Shown here: positions 1 through 5,911 of the stretch, one piece after another
How the letters are laid out: each line of letters opens with the position of its first letter
How positions within the stretch are numbered: the stretch's first letter is position 1
Source of the DNA: an uncultured Hungatella sp.
GTDB taxonomy: Bacteria; Bacillota; Clostridia; Lachnospirales; Lachnospiraceae
Direction: 5' to 3'
Assembly (NCBI GenBank): GCA_910585645.1
Contig: CAJUFP010000174.1
Span: 1 to 6,815 of the forward strand
Length of the DNA: 6,815 nt
Notes under the pieces: model-generated
The model's input: the letters and a program-made list of their open reading frames with translations, nothing else
Databases searched by the model: none
Told to the model about the DNA's origin: nothing
Translations under genes and position numbers: made by a program

Positions 1-6
1 ACCCGA

Positions 7-118
7 CTGGTTCCCGCTTTAAGGGCTCATCGGAATGCTTGGCATATCTGAACCCTGCCGGCACACAGCCTGCCTTCCCTCCCTGGCTCCGCGACAACCG
101 CCGCCTTTACTCACTCAA
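7..118 (+). repeat. Left copy of a window-terminal inverted repeat
   Basis: Bases 7-96 match the reverse complement of 6726-6815 at 85 of 90 positions, without gaps. The first 31 bases (7-37) are identical. The differences fall at 38, 55, 57, 88 and 91. After a short stretch that needs a 2-base gap, both copies share CTCACTCAA (110-118 here), and the similarity then stops. The inner edge contains the stop codon of the flavodiiron protein gene (115-117). The outer edge, starting at base 7, coincides with the end of the available sequence in the other copy, so the full repeat may extend beyond the window. It encodes no recognisable transposase. It is most likely a dispersed intergenic repeat; a MITE-like element or an inversion site are alternatives. 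The similarity is seen directly; its nature is inferred. Confidence 0.9.
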
Positions 119-1293
119 AATTCCCTTATGTCAACTAACTTATCCGCCAATTCCCCCATAACCTTTCTGCTATCCTCTTTCAGACAGGAACGTATAGTCA
201 CAGCCGGCTCCACCACCCGGATCTGCTTCATGCCCTCAAACATGGTCCTCATAGTCTTTGCGGCCAGAGGAGCCCATGTGCCGTTTTCCACAAGACCCAC
301 TGTCCTCTTCTGATAATTCTTGGCCCTCAGATGCTCCAGAAAGCTTTCCATGGCCGGGAACAGGCCGCCGTCGTAGGTTGCCGATGCCGCCACCACCCGG
401 TCGTAGTAAAAGGCTTTCCTCACCGCGTAGGACACATCCGTCCTGGTCAGGTCCACAACCTCCACCTTGGTCTCTCCCCTGTCTTTCAGCATCTGGGCAA
501 GCTCCATAGCCGCGCTGGCGGTGTTGCCGTGAATGGAAGCGCAGGCGATGAGAACGCCCCGCTCCTCCGGCTCATAGCTGCTCCAGATCTGGTACTGTTC
601 CAGATAGAACCCCAGATCCTCTTTCAGCACCGGCCCGTGCAGAGGGCAGATCATCCGGATGTCAAGACCGGCCGCCTTCTTCAAAACCGCCTGTACCTGA
701 ACCCCGTACTTGCCCACAATGTTCAGGTAATACCTGGCCGCCTCTTCGCTCCACTCCTGTCCGAGCCCGGAATCAGCCCCAAAGGTTCCGAAGCCGTCGG
801 CGGAGAACAGCACCTTCTCCGTCTGCTCATAGCTCATCATCACCTCCGGCCAGTGGACCATGGGAGCCATGAAAAACTGAAGGGTGTGCTTACCCAGAGC
901 CAGGGTGTCCCCCTCCTTCACCAGAAGCGTCCGCCCCTCCACGTCCAGATCAAAAAACTGCTTTATCATAGGAAATGTCTTGGCATTGCCCACCAAAACC
1001 GCCTCCGGGTAAAGCTTTGCCAGACGGGCGATGTTGGCCCCGTGGTCAGGCTCCATATGAGACACCACCAGATAGTCCACGCTCCGTCCCCCCAAAGCCT
1101 CCCGCACATTGGCAAACCACTGGTCGCTGCCCCGCTTATCCACCGTATCCATCACAGCCACCTTGTCGTCCAGGATCACGTAGGAATTGTAAGTCACCCC
1201 GTCAGGCACCGGATACTGGCTCTCAAACAGATCCAGGTCAAGATCCTTCACCCCCACATATCTGATACTGTCCGTAACGCTGTATTTATCCAT
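115..1293 (-). CDS. fprA: Flavodiiron protein (FprA family, A-type flavoprotein)
   Basis: This is a cytoplasmic flavodiiron protein of 392 residues, normal for the two-domain class. Such enzymes reduce O2 to water, or NO to N2O, using electrons usually delivered by rubredoxin, and protect anaerobes from oxygen and nitrosative stress. The N-terminal metallo-beta-lactamase-like domain (about 1-245) has a complete diiron ligand set: H79, E81 and D83 in SHMEPDHGAN, then H147 (HWPEV), D166 (SADGFGTFG) and H219 (CPLHGP). The C-terminal flavodoxin domain (about 246-392) shows the FMN loops CASIHGNT (251-258), TYDGGLFP (306-313) and ENGTWAP (336-342). No rubredoxin or flavin reductase domain is fused to it. 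The frame is open up to 1419, but the start at 1293 is preferred: it has GAGAGG 8 bases upstream, it matches the family N terminus (MDKYSVTDSIRYVGV), and the upstream start would lie above the predicted promoter. The stop codon lies inside the left repeat. O2 versus NO preference cannot be read from the sequence. Confidence 0.96.
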   Translation of the reverse strand: MDKYSVTDSIRYVGVKDLDLDLFESQYPVPDGVTYNSYVILDDKVAVMDTVDKRGSDQWFANVREALGGRSVDYLVVSHMEPDHGANIARLAKLYPEAVLVGNAKTFPMIKQFFDLDVEGRTLLVKEGDTLALGKHTLQFFMAPMVHWPEVMMSYEQTEKVLFSADGFGTFGADSGLGQEWSEEAARYYLNIVGKYGVQVQAVLKKAAGLDIRMICPLHGPVLKEDLGFYLEQYQIWSSYEPEERGVLIACASIHGNTASAAMELAQMLKDRGETKVEVVDLTRTDVSYAVRKAFYYDRVVAASATYDGGLFPAMESFLEHLRAKNYQKRTVGLVENGTWAPLAAKTMRTMFEGMKQIRVVEPAVTIRSCLKEDSRKVMGELADKLVDIREF

Positions 1294-1301
1294 ACTCTTG
1301 T

Positions 1302-1307
1302 CCTCTC
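1302..1307 (-). promoter_or_regulatory. Ribosome binding site that sets the fprA start
   Basis: On the minus strand GAGAGG lies 8 bases before the ATG at 1293. The alternative upstream start at 1419 would add 42 residues of low-complexity, charged sequence unlike the family. The spacing and the family N terminus together fix the start at 1293. Confidence 0.75.
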
Positions 1308-1377
1308 TTTCCTGTTCTTCGCGGCCGCTCCCAAACTTCACCGGACAGCCGCTCTTCTTTCCTCTCTCAATTTCCCT

Positions 1378-1406
1378 ATGATAGCACAATTTACCTTGCT
1401 TGTCTA
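1378..1406 (-). promoter_or_regulatory. Sigma-A type promoter for fprA
   Basis: On the minus strand, TAGACA (1401-1406) and TATCAT (1378-1383) are separated by exactly 17 bases. Each hexamer is one base from consensus. Transcription would start near 1371, giving a leader of about 78 bases before the fprA start. The leader has no riboswitch fold that I recognise. The prediction rests on hexamers and spacing only. Confidence 0.65.
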
Positions 1407-1449
1407 CGCACTGATCCAAACAATCTCACTGGACTTGAACGGTTAGTAA

Positions 1450-1486
1450 CAGATAGGTCAGAGCGGTAAACGCGCAGACCTGCCTG
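1450..1486. promoter_or_regulatory. Imperfect dyad in the divergent promoter region (candidate operator)
   Basis: Two 16-base arms around the 5-base centre GTAAA (1466-1470) match as inverted repeats at 12 of 16 positions. The inner 11-base arms (1455-1465 and 1471-1481) match at 9 of 11, including AGGTC and GACCT. The dyad lies 12 bases upstream of the -35 box of the glucosidase promoter and about 44 bases upstream of the fprA -35 box. That position suits a regulator of the sugar gene or of both genes. The symmetry is seen; the operator role is inferred and no regulator gene is nearby. Confidence 0.4.
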
Positions 1487-1498
1487 AACTGTTGCGCA

Positions 1499-1527
1499 TT
1501 GACAACCCTTTCCTCCCATGGTAAAAT
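1499..1527 (+). promoter_or_regulatory. Strong sigma-A promoter for the glucosidase gene
   Basis: A perfect TTGACA (1499-1504) is followed after 17 bases by TAAAAT (1522-1527), one base from consensus. Transcription would start near 1534, leaving a leader of only about 23 bases that contains the ribosome binding site. Such a short leader leaves no room for an antiterminator (RAT/LicT) hairpin, so control would have to act on initiation. Confidence 0.8.
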
Positions 1528-1543
1528 TTAACTATCAAAATTT

Positions 1544-1550
1544 GAGGGGG
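1544..1550 (+). promoter_or_regulatory. Ribosome binding site that sets the glucosidase start
   Basis: GAGGGGG ends 6 bases before the ATG at 1557. The in-frame ATG at 1518 lies inside the predicted promoter, upstream of the transcription start, so it cannot be used from that transcript. Confidence 0.8.
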
Positions 1551-1556
1551 TATCAT

Positions 1557-3026
1557 ATGTCATTTCCAAAAAATTTCTTATGGGGCGGCGCCGTAGCTGC
1601 CAATCAGTGCGAGGGGGCTTATCTTGAAGACGGCAAGCAGCTGTCCGTGCCGGACATGCTTTTAGGCGGCGACGTGAACACGCCCAGGACCTTCCTTCCC
1701 GTATCCGACCCTAACGCGTTTTATCCCAGCCACGAGGCCATTGATTTCTACCATCATTATAAGGAAGACATTGCTCTGTTCGGGGAGATGGGATTCACCT
1801 GTTTCCGTCTGTCCATCAACTGGGGCCGCATCTTCCCCAACGGCGACGACGAGACGCCCAACGAGGCCGGATTAAAATTCTACGACGATATTTTTGACGA
1901 GTGCAAAAAGCACGGCATCGAGCCTCTGGTGACTCTGTGCCACTATGAGATCCCGTGGAACATTGTCACCAAGTATCACGGCTTCTCCAACAAGAAGACC
2001 ATTGACCTCTTTGTCAAATACGCCGTCACCTGCTTTAAACGCTACAAGGACAAAGTAAAATACTGGCTCACCTTCAACGAGATCAACATCCCATGCATGG
2101 GCGAAGGCGGCATCGGCAACCTTTACGGCCTTGGCCTTATGGCTGACGAGGACATCTCGGCCACAGAACCGATTAAGTTAAGCGACTTAAAGTCAGATCC
2201 CCAGTCCACCTTTGAGGCTCTCCACAATCAGTTTGTGGCAAGCGCCATCGCGGTTGCGGAAGGCCACAAGATCAATCCGGACTTTATGATCGGCAACATG
2301 ATCGCCCATGTGACCCTGTACCCCCTGACCCCCAACCCCAAGGATGTGTTCGCCTGCTATAATGAGGAAAACTTTAAGAACAACATCTGCGGCGATGTGC
2401 AGGTCCGGGGCGAGTATCCCACCTTTGCCCTTAAGTATTTTAAGGATCACGGCATTGACACTTCCTTTATCACCGAGGAGGACAAGAGGGTCATTAAGAA
2501 CGGAACCGTGGATTTCTACACCTTCTCCTACTATATGACCAACTGCGTCACCACGGACGAGAACGCGGAGAAGACTCTGGGCAATATGTCCGTAGGCGCC
2601 AAGAACCCATACTTAAAGGCGTCCGACTGGGGCTGGCAGATCGATCCCCTGGGACTGCGCTACACCCTGAACGTACTCCACGACCGGTATCCCCACACGC
2701 CTCTCATGGTGGTGGAGAACGGCTTCGGTGCTTTCGACAAGGTGGAGGAGGACGGCTCCATCCATGACAGCTACCGCATCGACTACTTCAGAGAGCATAT
2801 CCGCTGCATGGGCGAAGCCATTGACGACGGAGTACCCCTGATCGGCTACACCACCTGGGGCCCCATTGACCTGGTTTCTGCAGGGACCGGCCAGTACGCC
2901 AAGCGCTACGGCTTCATCTATGTTGACCGCCACGACGACGGGACCGGAGATTTCTCCAGAAGCAGGAAGGATTCTTTCTTCTGGTATAAGAAGGTTATTG
3001 AAAGCAACGGGGAAGATCTTGACTGA
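1557..3026 (+). CDS. bglA: 6-phospho-beta-glucosidase, glycoside hydrolase family 1
   Basis: This cytoplasmic retaining glycosidase (489 residues, usual for the family) hydrolyses 6-phospho-beta-glucosides such as phosphorylated cellobiose, arbutin or salicin after PTS uptake. The single GH1 barrel starts with the signature FPKNFLWGGAVAANQCEGAY (3-22). The acid/base is E175 in TFNEIN and the nucleophile is E387 in VVENGF. H129 and W434 fit the sugar-binding positions. The phosphate-binding triad is present as S441, K449 and Y451 in VSAGTGQYAKRYGF, which separates phospho-glycosidases from plain beta-glucosidases. The C terminus (RSRKDSFFWYKKVIESNGE) is typical of the BglA group. The start at 1557 is fixed by the ribosome binding site and promoter. 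No PTS permease or regulator gene is adjacent, so the sugar transporter must be elsewhere. The family is certain; the exact aglycone and the symbol (BglA versus AscB or CelF-like naming) are not. Confidence 0.95.
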   Translation: MSFPKNFLWGGAVAANQCEGAYLEDGKQLSVPDMLLGGDVNTPRTFLPVSDPNAFYPSHEAIDFYHHYKEDIALFGEMGFTCFRLSINWGRIFPNGDDETPNEAGLKFYDDIFDECKKHGIEPLVTLCHYEIPWNIVTKYHGFSNKKTIDLFVKYAVTCFKRYKDKVKYWLTFNEINIPCMGEGGIGNLYGLGLMADEDISATEPIKLSDLKSDPQSTFEALHNQFVASAIAVAEGHKINPDFMIGNMIAHVTLYPLTPNPKDVFACYNEENFKNNICGDVQVRGEYPTFALKYFKDHGIDTSFITEEDKRVIKNGTVDFYTFSYYMTNCVTTDENAEKTLGNMSVGAKNPYLKASDWGWQIDPLGLRYTLNVLHDRYPHTPLMVVENGFGAFDKVEEDGSIHDSYRIDYFREHIRCMGEAIDDGVPLIGYTTWGPIDLVSAGTGQYAKRYGFIYVDRHDDGTGDFSRSRKDSFFWYKKVIESNGEDLD

Positions 3027-3057
3027 TGAACGGTTTCCCTGAGTCATAAAAGAAAGA

Positions 3058-3095
3058 CCGCCGCAAAGCAGACCATGGAATCTGTTTTACGGCGG
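3058..3095 (+). terminator. Hairpin downstream of the glucosidase gene, possible terminator
   Basis: The arms 3058-3072 and 3081-3095 form a 15-position stem with one C-A mismatch and one G-U pair, around an 8-base loop. It begins 32 bases after the bglA stop codon. On the plus strand the following bases (CTTCCCATTT) are a poor U-tract, so termination may be partial and allow read-through into the hydrolase gene. On the minus strand the stem is followed by TCTTTCTTTTA, a better U-tract, so it could also stop antisense transcripts. Confidence 0.55.
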
Positions 3096-3134
3096 CTTCC
3101 CATTTACATCAAAGGAAAAGGACGTGTACCATCC

Positions 3135-4187
3135 ATGATCGAACGAGTTCCAGGCATATACGAGATCACCCTCTGCGACACCATGAACACAGTAAACTCG
3201 ATCCAGGTCTACCTGATTCCCGGCGGTCCGGGACAGAGAAGCCTTCTGATCGATACCGGATTTGAGAACCGGGAAAGCTGGGAGACTCTCCGGGACGCCT
3301 TTGTTAAGCTGTCCGTCTCCTGTAAGGATCTGGATGTGTTCCTGACCCACAAGCATCACGACCACACCGGTCTGGCCGGGCGGCTGGCCCGTGAGGGAGC
3401 CCGGATCTTCATGAACCCGGAGGAGGATCGCCACCCTTACGACTGCCTTTACTACACCCGCAGCCAGAAAGCCCTTGACGAGCAGTTTCGAGTCCTTAAG
3501 ACCGTGGGCGTCACCAGGGAGAGAACCCCAAAACTGTGGGAGGATTTCATGGAGCTTAACCGGCAGCTTCGGGCCCTTGAGTCCGCCCGGTACCAGGGCA
3601 AATCCTACCCCTACGAGCCGGCGGCTTCCGGGCAGATCTTTGGCTGCGGCCCCTACACCTTTGAGGCAGTTCCCCTAAAGGGCCACACCTTTGGCCAGAT
3701 GGGCCTCTTTGACAGGGAACATTCCATCCTGTTTTCCGCTGACCAGATCATTGACGGCATTGTGCCCATTGTGGCCACGGCTTACATGAACGAGCACCTG
3801 CTCTCCCTTTACTTTCAATCCCTGGAATCTTTCGAAAAAACATATGGGGGCTGCACCGTCTATCCGGCCCACAACGGCTCCTTTGACAACGCCTCCCCCA
3901 TCATTGACACCATTAAAAAGGCTTACGGGGAAAAGTTAGACCGCATCCGCCACATTCTGGCCTTTGGGACAAAACCTATGACCATCCAGGAGATCGCCTT
4001 TTTGACCTACGGCATCCGCCTGCTGCCAGGCTGCGGCTACAGCAGCCAGATCTACAAGATCAAGATGATCCTGACGAAGACTTTCTCCTGCCTGGAGTAC
4101 CTCTACGACATGGGGGAGTGTTCCAGGATCTGCCGGGACGGGATCCTGTACTGGTCCAGGGAATCCGGGGAGGCGATGAGGTTTTGA
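3135..4187 (+). CDS. Metallo-beta-lactamase-fold hydrolase with C-terminal helical domain, substrate unknown
   Basis: This is a 350-residue soluble metallo-hydrolase of the broad MBL superfamily. The binuclear zinc-site motif THKHHDHTG places ligands at H72, H74, D76 and H77. Later ligands are H184 (LKGHTFGQMG), D203 (LFSADQI) and H246 (YPAHNG). LLIDTGF (37-43) is the usual strand before the site. Between about 100 and 165 there is a helical insert rich in Arg and Glu, and the last 90 residues form an extra domain that may be a winged helix like that of LACTB2-type proteins. It has no signal peptide. The frame is open from 3075, but that ATG sits in the loop of the 3058-3095 hairpin and lacks a ribosome binding site. 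The ATG at 3135 has AAGGA 12 bases upstream and begins at the conserved strand (IERVPGIYEI). I see no promoter of its own, so read-through from bglA is possible. Substrate cannot be assigned. Confidence 0.88.
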   Translation: MIERVPGIYEITLCDTMNTVNSIQVYLIPGGPGQRSLLIDTGFENRESWETLRDAFVKLSVSCKDLDVFLTHKHHDHTGLAGRLAREGARIFMNPEEDRHPYDCLYYTRSQKALDEQFRVLKTVGVTRERTPKLWEDFMELNRQLRALESARYQGKSYPYEPAASGQIFGCGPYTFEAVPLKGHTFGQMGLFDREHSILFSADQIIDGIVPIVATAYMNEHLLSLYFQSLESFEKTYGGCTVYPAHNGSFDNASPIIDTIKKAYGEKLDRIRHILAFGTKPMTIQEIAFLTYGIRLLPGCGYSSQIYKIKMILTKTFSCLEYLYDMGECSRICRDGILYWSRESGEAMRF

Positions 4188-4194
4188 GCCGATA

Positions 4195-4242
4195 AAAAGA
4201 TGTAAAGTCTTTGACAAGATCTGTCAAAACTTTACATCTTTT
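4195..4242. terminator. Bidirectional intrinsic terminator between convergent genes
   Basis: The arms 4195-4216 and 4222-4242 pair over 21 bases with a single bulged C (4209) and a 5-base loop. The outer pairs are AAAA and TTTT, so each strand ends the stem with a U-run. It starts 7 bases after the metallo-hydrolase stop and lies 22 bases beyond the toxin stop. This is ideally placed to end both convergent transcripts. Confidence 0.85.
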
Positions 4243-4264
4243 GAAGGTGTGCTTATTTCATCCA

Positions 4265-4546
4265 TCATGTTCTAAATAAATCCCCGTGAGTGCCGGTATC
4301 AACCAAGGTCAATGTCAATATATCATGTTCGATCAAATAGATCAGCAGCCAATCTGGTTGGATGTGACATTCCCTAAAGCCATCGAACTTTCCTTTTAAC
4401 GCATGATCTCTGTGCTTTTCATCAAGCGCGATTCCATTGCCCAACTTTAAGATAATATCCTTTAAAAGCTTTACATCCAAACCTCTTTTTTGCGCAAGTT
4501 TATAATTCTTTTTAAATTTACCACTGACCTTTATCGTATATTTCAT
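4265..4546 (-). CDS. yafQ: YafQ-family type II toxin (ribosome-dependent mRNA endonuclease)
   Basis: This 93-residue protein of the RelE/ParE fold matches the YafQ family over its whole length. YafQ toxins bind the ribosome and cut mRNA in the A site, halting translation until neutralised by the antitoxin. Family landmarks are KLAQKRG (16-22), DHALKG (47-52), CHIQPDWLLIY (60-70) and TGTHGDLF (84-91). The residues matching the known YafQ catalytic set are all present: H48, H61, D65, W66, H87 and F91, so the toxin looks intact. The start codon overlaps the antitoxin stop as ATGA (4543-4546), and GAGGAG lies 8 bases upstream inside the antitoxin gene, pointing to translational coupling. GC content here is about 37 percent by hand count, clearly below the neighbouring genes, which suggests separate acquisition. 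Confidence 0.94.
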   Translation of the reverse strand: MKYTIKVSGKFKKNYKLAQKRGLDVKLLKDIILKLGNGIALDEKHRDHALKGKFDGFRECHIQPDWLLIYLIEHDILTLTLVDTGTHGDLFRT

Positions 4547-4815
4547 GAATCTAGCTCCTCAAACAATTGGTCAATATCTGTATATCCTCTGACATCCGGA
4601 TCCCTGCTGATCCTTTTTGCCTCCTCCATGGCCTCGATCACTTCCGGCCTGTACTGCGGAATCTCTACTGGAAAGGGAATCCCTCCGCGCATAACTGCCT
4701 GTTTCAAAAACATATTTACCGCGCTTGACATATCAATCCCAAGCTGACTAAAGAGTTCCACAGCCTGTTTCTTTAAATTTTCTTCTATTCTGATCTGTGT
4801 CTGTACTGTAGCCAT
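4543..4815 (-). CDS. dinJ: RelB/DinJ-family antitoxin
   Basis: This 90-residue protein is the partner of the YafQ toxin. It neutralises the toxin by wrapping it and represses the shared operon by binding DNA. The N-terminal ribbon-helix-helix part has the strand TVQTQIRI (3-10), helix A (about 11-25) and helix B from GIDMSSAVNMFLKQAV (26-41), followed by the family motif GGIPFPV (44-50). The acidic C-terminal tail (DIDQLFEELDS) is the expected toxin-binding segment. GAAAGG (4825-4830) lies 9 bases before the ATG. Gene order antitoxin then toxin with a 4-base overlap is standard for the system. RelB would be an equally acceptable family name; DinJ is chosen because the toxin is YafQ-like. Confidence 0.93.
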   Translation of the reverse strand: MATVQTQIRIEENLKKQAVELFSQLGIDMSSAVNMFLKQAVMRGGIPFPVEIPQYRPEVIEAMEEAKRISRDPDVRGYTDIDQLFEELDS

Positions 4816-4840
4816 ATCAAAGAACCTTTCGTTTCTTTTT

Positions 4841-4869
4841 ATTGTATATCATTTCATTTACAATGTCAA
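4841..4869 (-). promoter_or_regulatory. Promoter and likely autoregulatory operator of the toxin-antitoxin operon
   Basis: On the minus strand a perfect TTGACA (4864-4869) and TACAAT (4841-4846) are 17 bases apart. Transcription would begin near 4834, about 19 bases before the antitoxin start. An inverted repeat, ATTGTA (4841-4846) with TACAAT (4859-4864), spans the space between the hexamers, and a palindrome CATTTACAATG (4855-4865) overlaps the -35 box. This is where a ribbon-helix-helix antitoxin would bind to block polymerase. The promoter is well supported; the operator role is inferred. Confidence 0.7.
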
Positions 4870-4915
4870 TCATTTAGGAGTATTTTTCTGTCTTTTCTTT
4901 AGCACTTCCAGTACG
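4870..4915. other. Short AT-rich spacer after the polyprenyl synthase gene
   Basis: This stretch separates the polyprenyl synthase stop from the toxin-antitoxin promoter, and both transcripts run leftward. I see no stem followed by a U-run on the minus strand; only a weak, imperfect stem near 4901-4917 is possible. The menaquinone operon may therefore read into the toxin-antitoxin genes. Confidence 0.4.
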
Positions 4916-5911
4916 CTAACCATTCAGACCTCCCACATCTGACATACACATCTCCATCCCCTGATATAGCTCCTCTTTCCCTCTGCCTTCCGGCATCTGA
5001 CTAACCAAGTCAAACGCCTTCTTTTTGTAACGTTCCATGCAGCGCTTCGCATGGCAGATCCCATCCGCCTCAGTGATCAGCTGATCCAGCCGCTGGCGCA
5101 AAATATCCTCCCCCGTCTCTCCCTGTCCGGACTCCTCAATAAACCGTCTCATCTTGGTCCCCGCCACAGGGTGATCCAGGGCGCAGATCACAGGAAGGGT
5201 GTAGATGCCCCGGAAAAAATCCTGGCAGGCCGGTTTTCCGTCCCACTGGTCCCTGGCCTGAAAATCCATCACATCGTCCCGAAGCTGAAAATACATACCT
5301 ATGGCTTCCCCCAGCTCCCCTGCCCTCGCCTGCTCTGCCCTGCCGCACCCGCCCTCCAAGGCCCCCACGGCGCAGGCCGCCCTAAAGAGCGACGCCGTCT
5401 TTCCGTATACGGCGGCAAGATATTCCTCCCGGGACACCTGGCTGTCAAAACGGTGGAAATGCTGGCTCAGCTCTCCGGCGCACATATCCTGGACGCAGCT
5501 TCCAAGGATCTTGCCACTGTGGACGGCCCCCATATCCATAAGATGATACAGCACCTTTCCCAGGATATAATCCCCTGTGTACACAGCCATGTCCTTTCCA
5601 TATTTGGACTGTATGGTCCTCTTCCCTCTCCGAAGAGGCGAATCGTCGATAATATCATCATGGATCAGGGACGCGCTGTGGATCATCTCAATCAGAGCTC
5701 CGATCCTGCACAGCCGGTCCCGCTTCTCCTTAAACCTCTCCCCCAAAAGGCCGCAGGCCAGCACCAGGCGGGGCCGCAGCCGCTTTCCCGGCGCTCCAAG
5801 CACGTCTCCAAGGATCCCGCTTAAAGGCTCCCGTCCTGCCACATCCTCTGTAAACTGCCTTAAATACTGTTCTACCAGCTCCAGCTCCCCTGCCATCCCG
5901 TCTCCCATCAT
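4916..5911 (-). CDS. hepT: Long-chain trans-polyprenyl diphosphate synthase (menaquinone side chain)
   Basis: This 331-residue all-alpha prenyltransferase adds isopentenyl diphosphate units in trans to an allylic primer, making the isoprenoid tail of a quinone. GKRLRPRL (42-49) is the diphosphate-binding segment. The first aspartate-rich motif is D85-D86-I-I-D89 in LIHDDIIDDSPLRRGK, and the second is D212-D213-V-M-D216 in QLRDDVMDF, followed by GKPACQDFFRGIYTLPV (225-241). Small residues A80 and S81 stand just before the first motif, where FPP and GGPP synthases tend to carry bulky aromatics, so a long product (C30 to C40 class) is more likely. The start codon overlaps the methyltransferase stop by 4 bases (5908-5911), with GAGAGGG 7 bases upstream. 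The partner gene strongly suggests a menaquinone role. HepT versus IspB naming and the chain length are uncertain, and no separate small HepS-like subunit is present. Confidence 0.92.
   Translation of the reverse strand: MMGDGMAGELELVEQYLRQFTEDVAGREPLSGILGDVLGAPGKRLRPRLVLACGLLGERFKEKRDRLCRIGALIEMIHSASLIHDDIIDDSPLRRGKRTIQSKYGKDMAVYTGDYILGKVLYHLMDMGAVHSGKILGSCVQDMCAGELSQHFHRFDSQVSREEYLAAVYGKTASLFRAACAVGALEGGCGRAEQARAGELGEAIGMYFQLRDDVMDFQARDQWDGKPACQDFFRGIYTLPVICALDHPVAGTKMRRFIEESGQGETGEDILRQRLDQLITEADGICHAKRCMERYKKKAFDLVSQMPEGRGKEELYQGMEMCMSDVGGLNG

Noticed and set aside
1294..1377. Riboswitch or structured RNA in the fprA leader
   Set aside because: The leader is purine-rich with only a short NotI-like palindrome (GCGGCCGC); I see no conserved riboswitch core.
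1294..1419. N-terminal extension of the flavodiiron protein by 42 residues
   Set aside because: The upstream start lies above the predicted promoter (1378-1406), the extension is unlike the family, and the ribosome binding site fits the start at 1293.
331..1446. A 371-codon open frame on the plus strand opposite the flavodiiron gene
   Set aside because: It is antisense to a gene with complete catalytic motifs, its product is low in recognisable structure and rich in His and Pro, and it has no ribosome binding site. It reflects GC-rich codon shadowing.
1462..1478. Possible catabolite-response (cre) site GGTAAACGCGCA
   Set aside because: Only about half of the constrained cre positions match and the flanking bases do not fit on either strand.
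1518..1556. N-terminal extension of the glucosidase by 13 residues
   Set aside because: The ATG at 1518 overlaps the promoter spacer and -10 region; the RBS at 1544-1550 serves the ATG at 1557.
5051..5824. A 257-codon open frame on the plus strand opposite the polyprenyl synthase
   Set aside because: It is wholly antisense to a gene with both aspartate-rich motifs and shows no family features or start signal.
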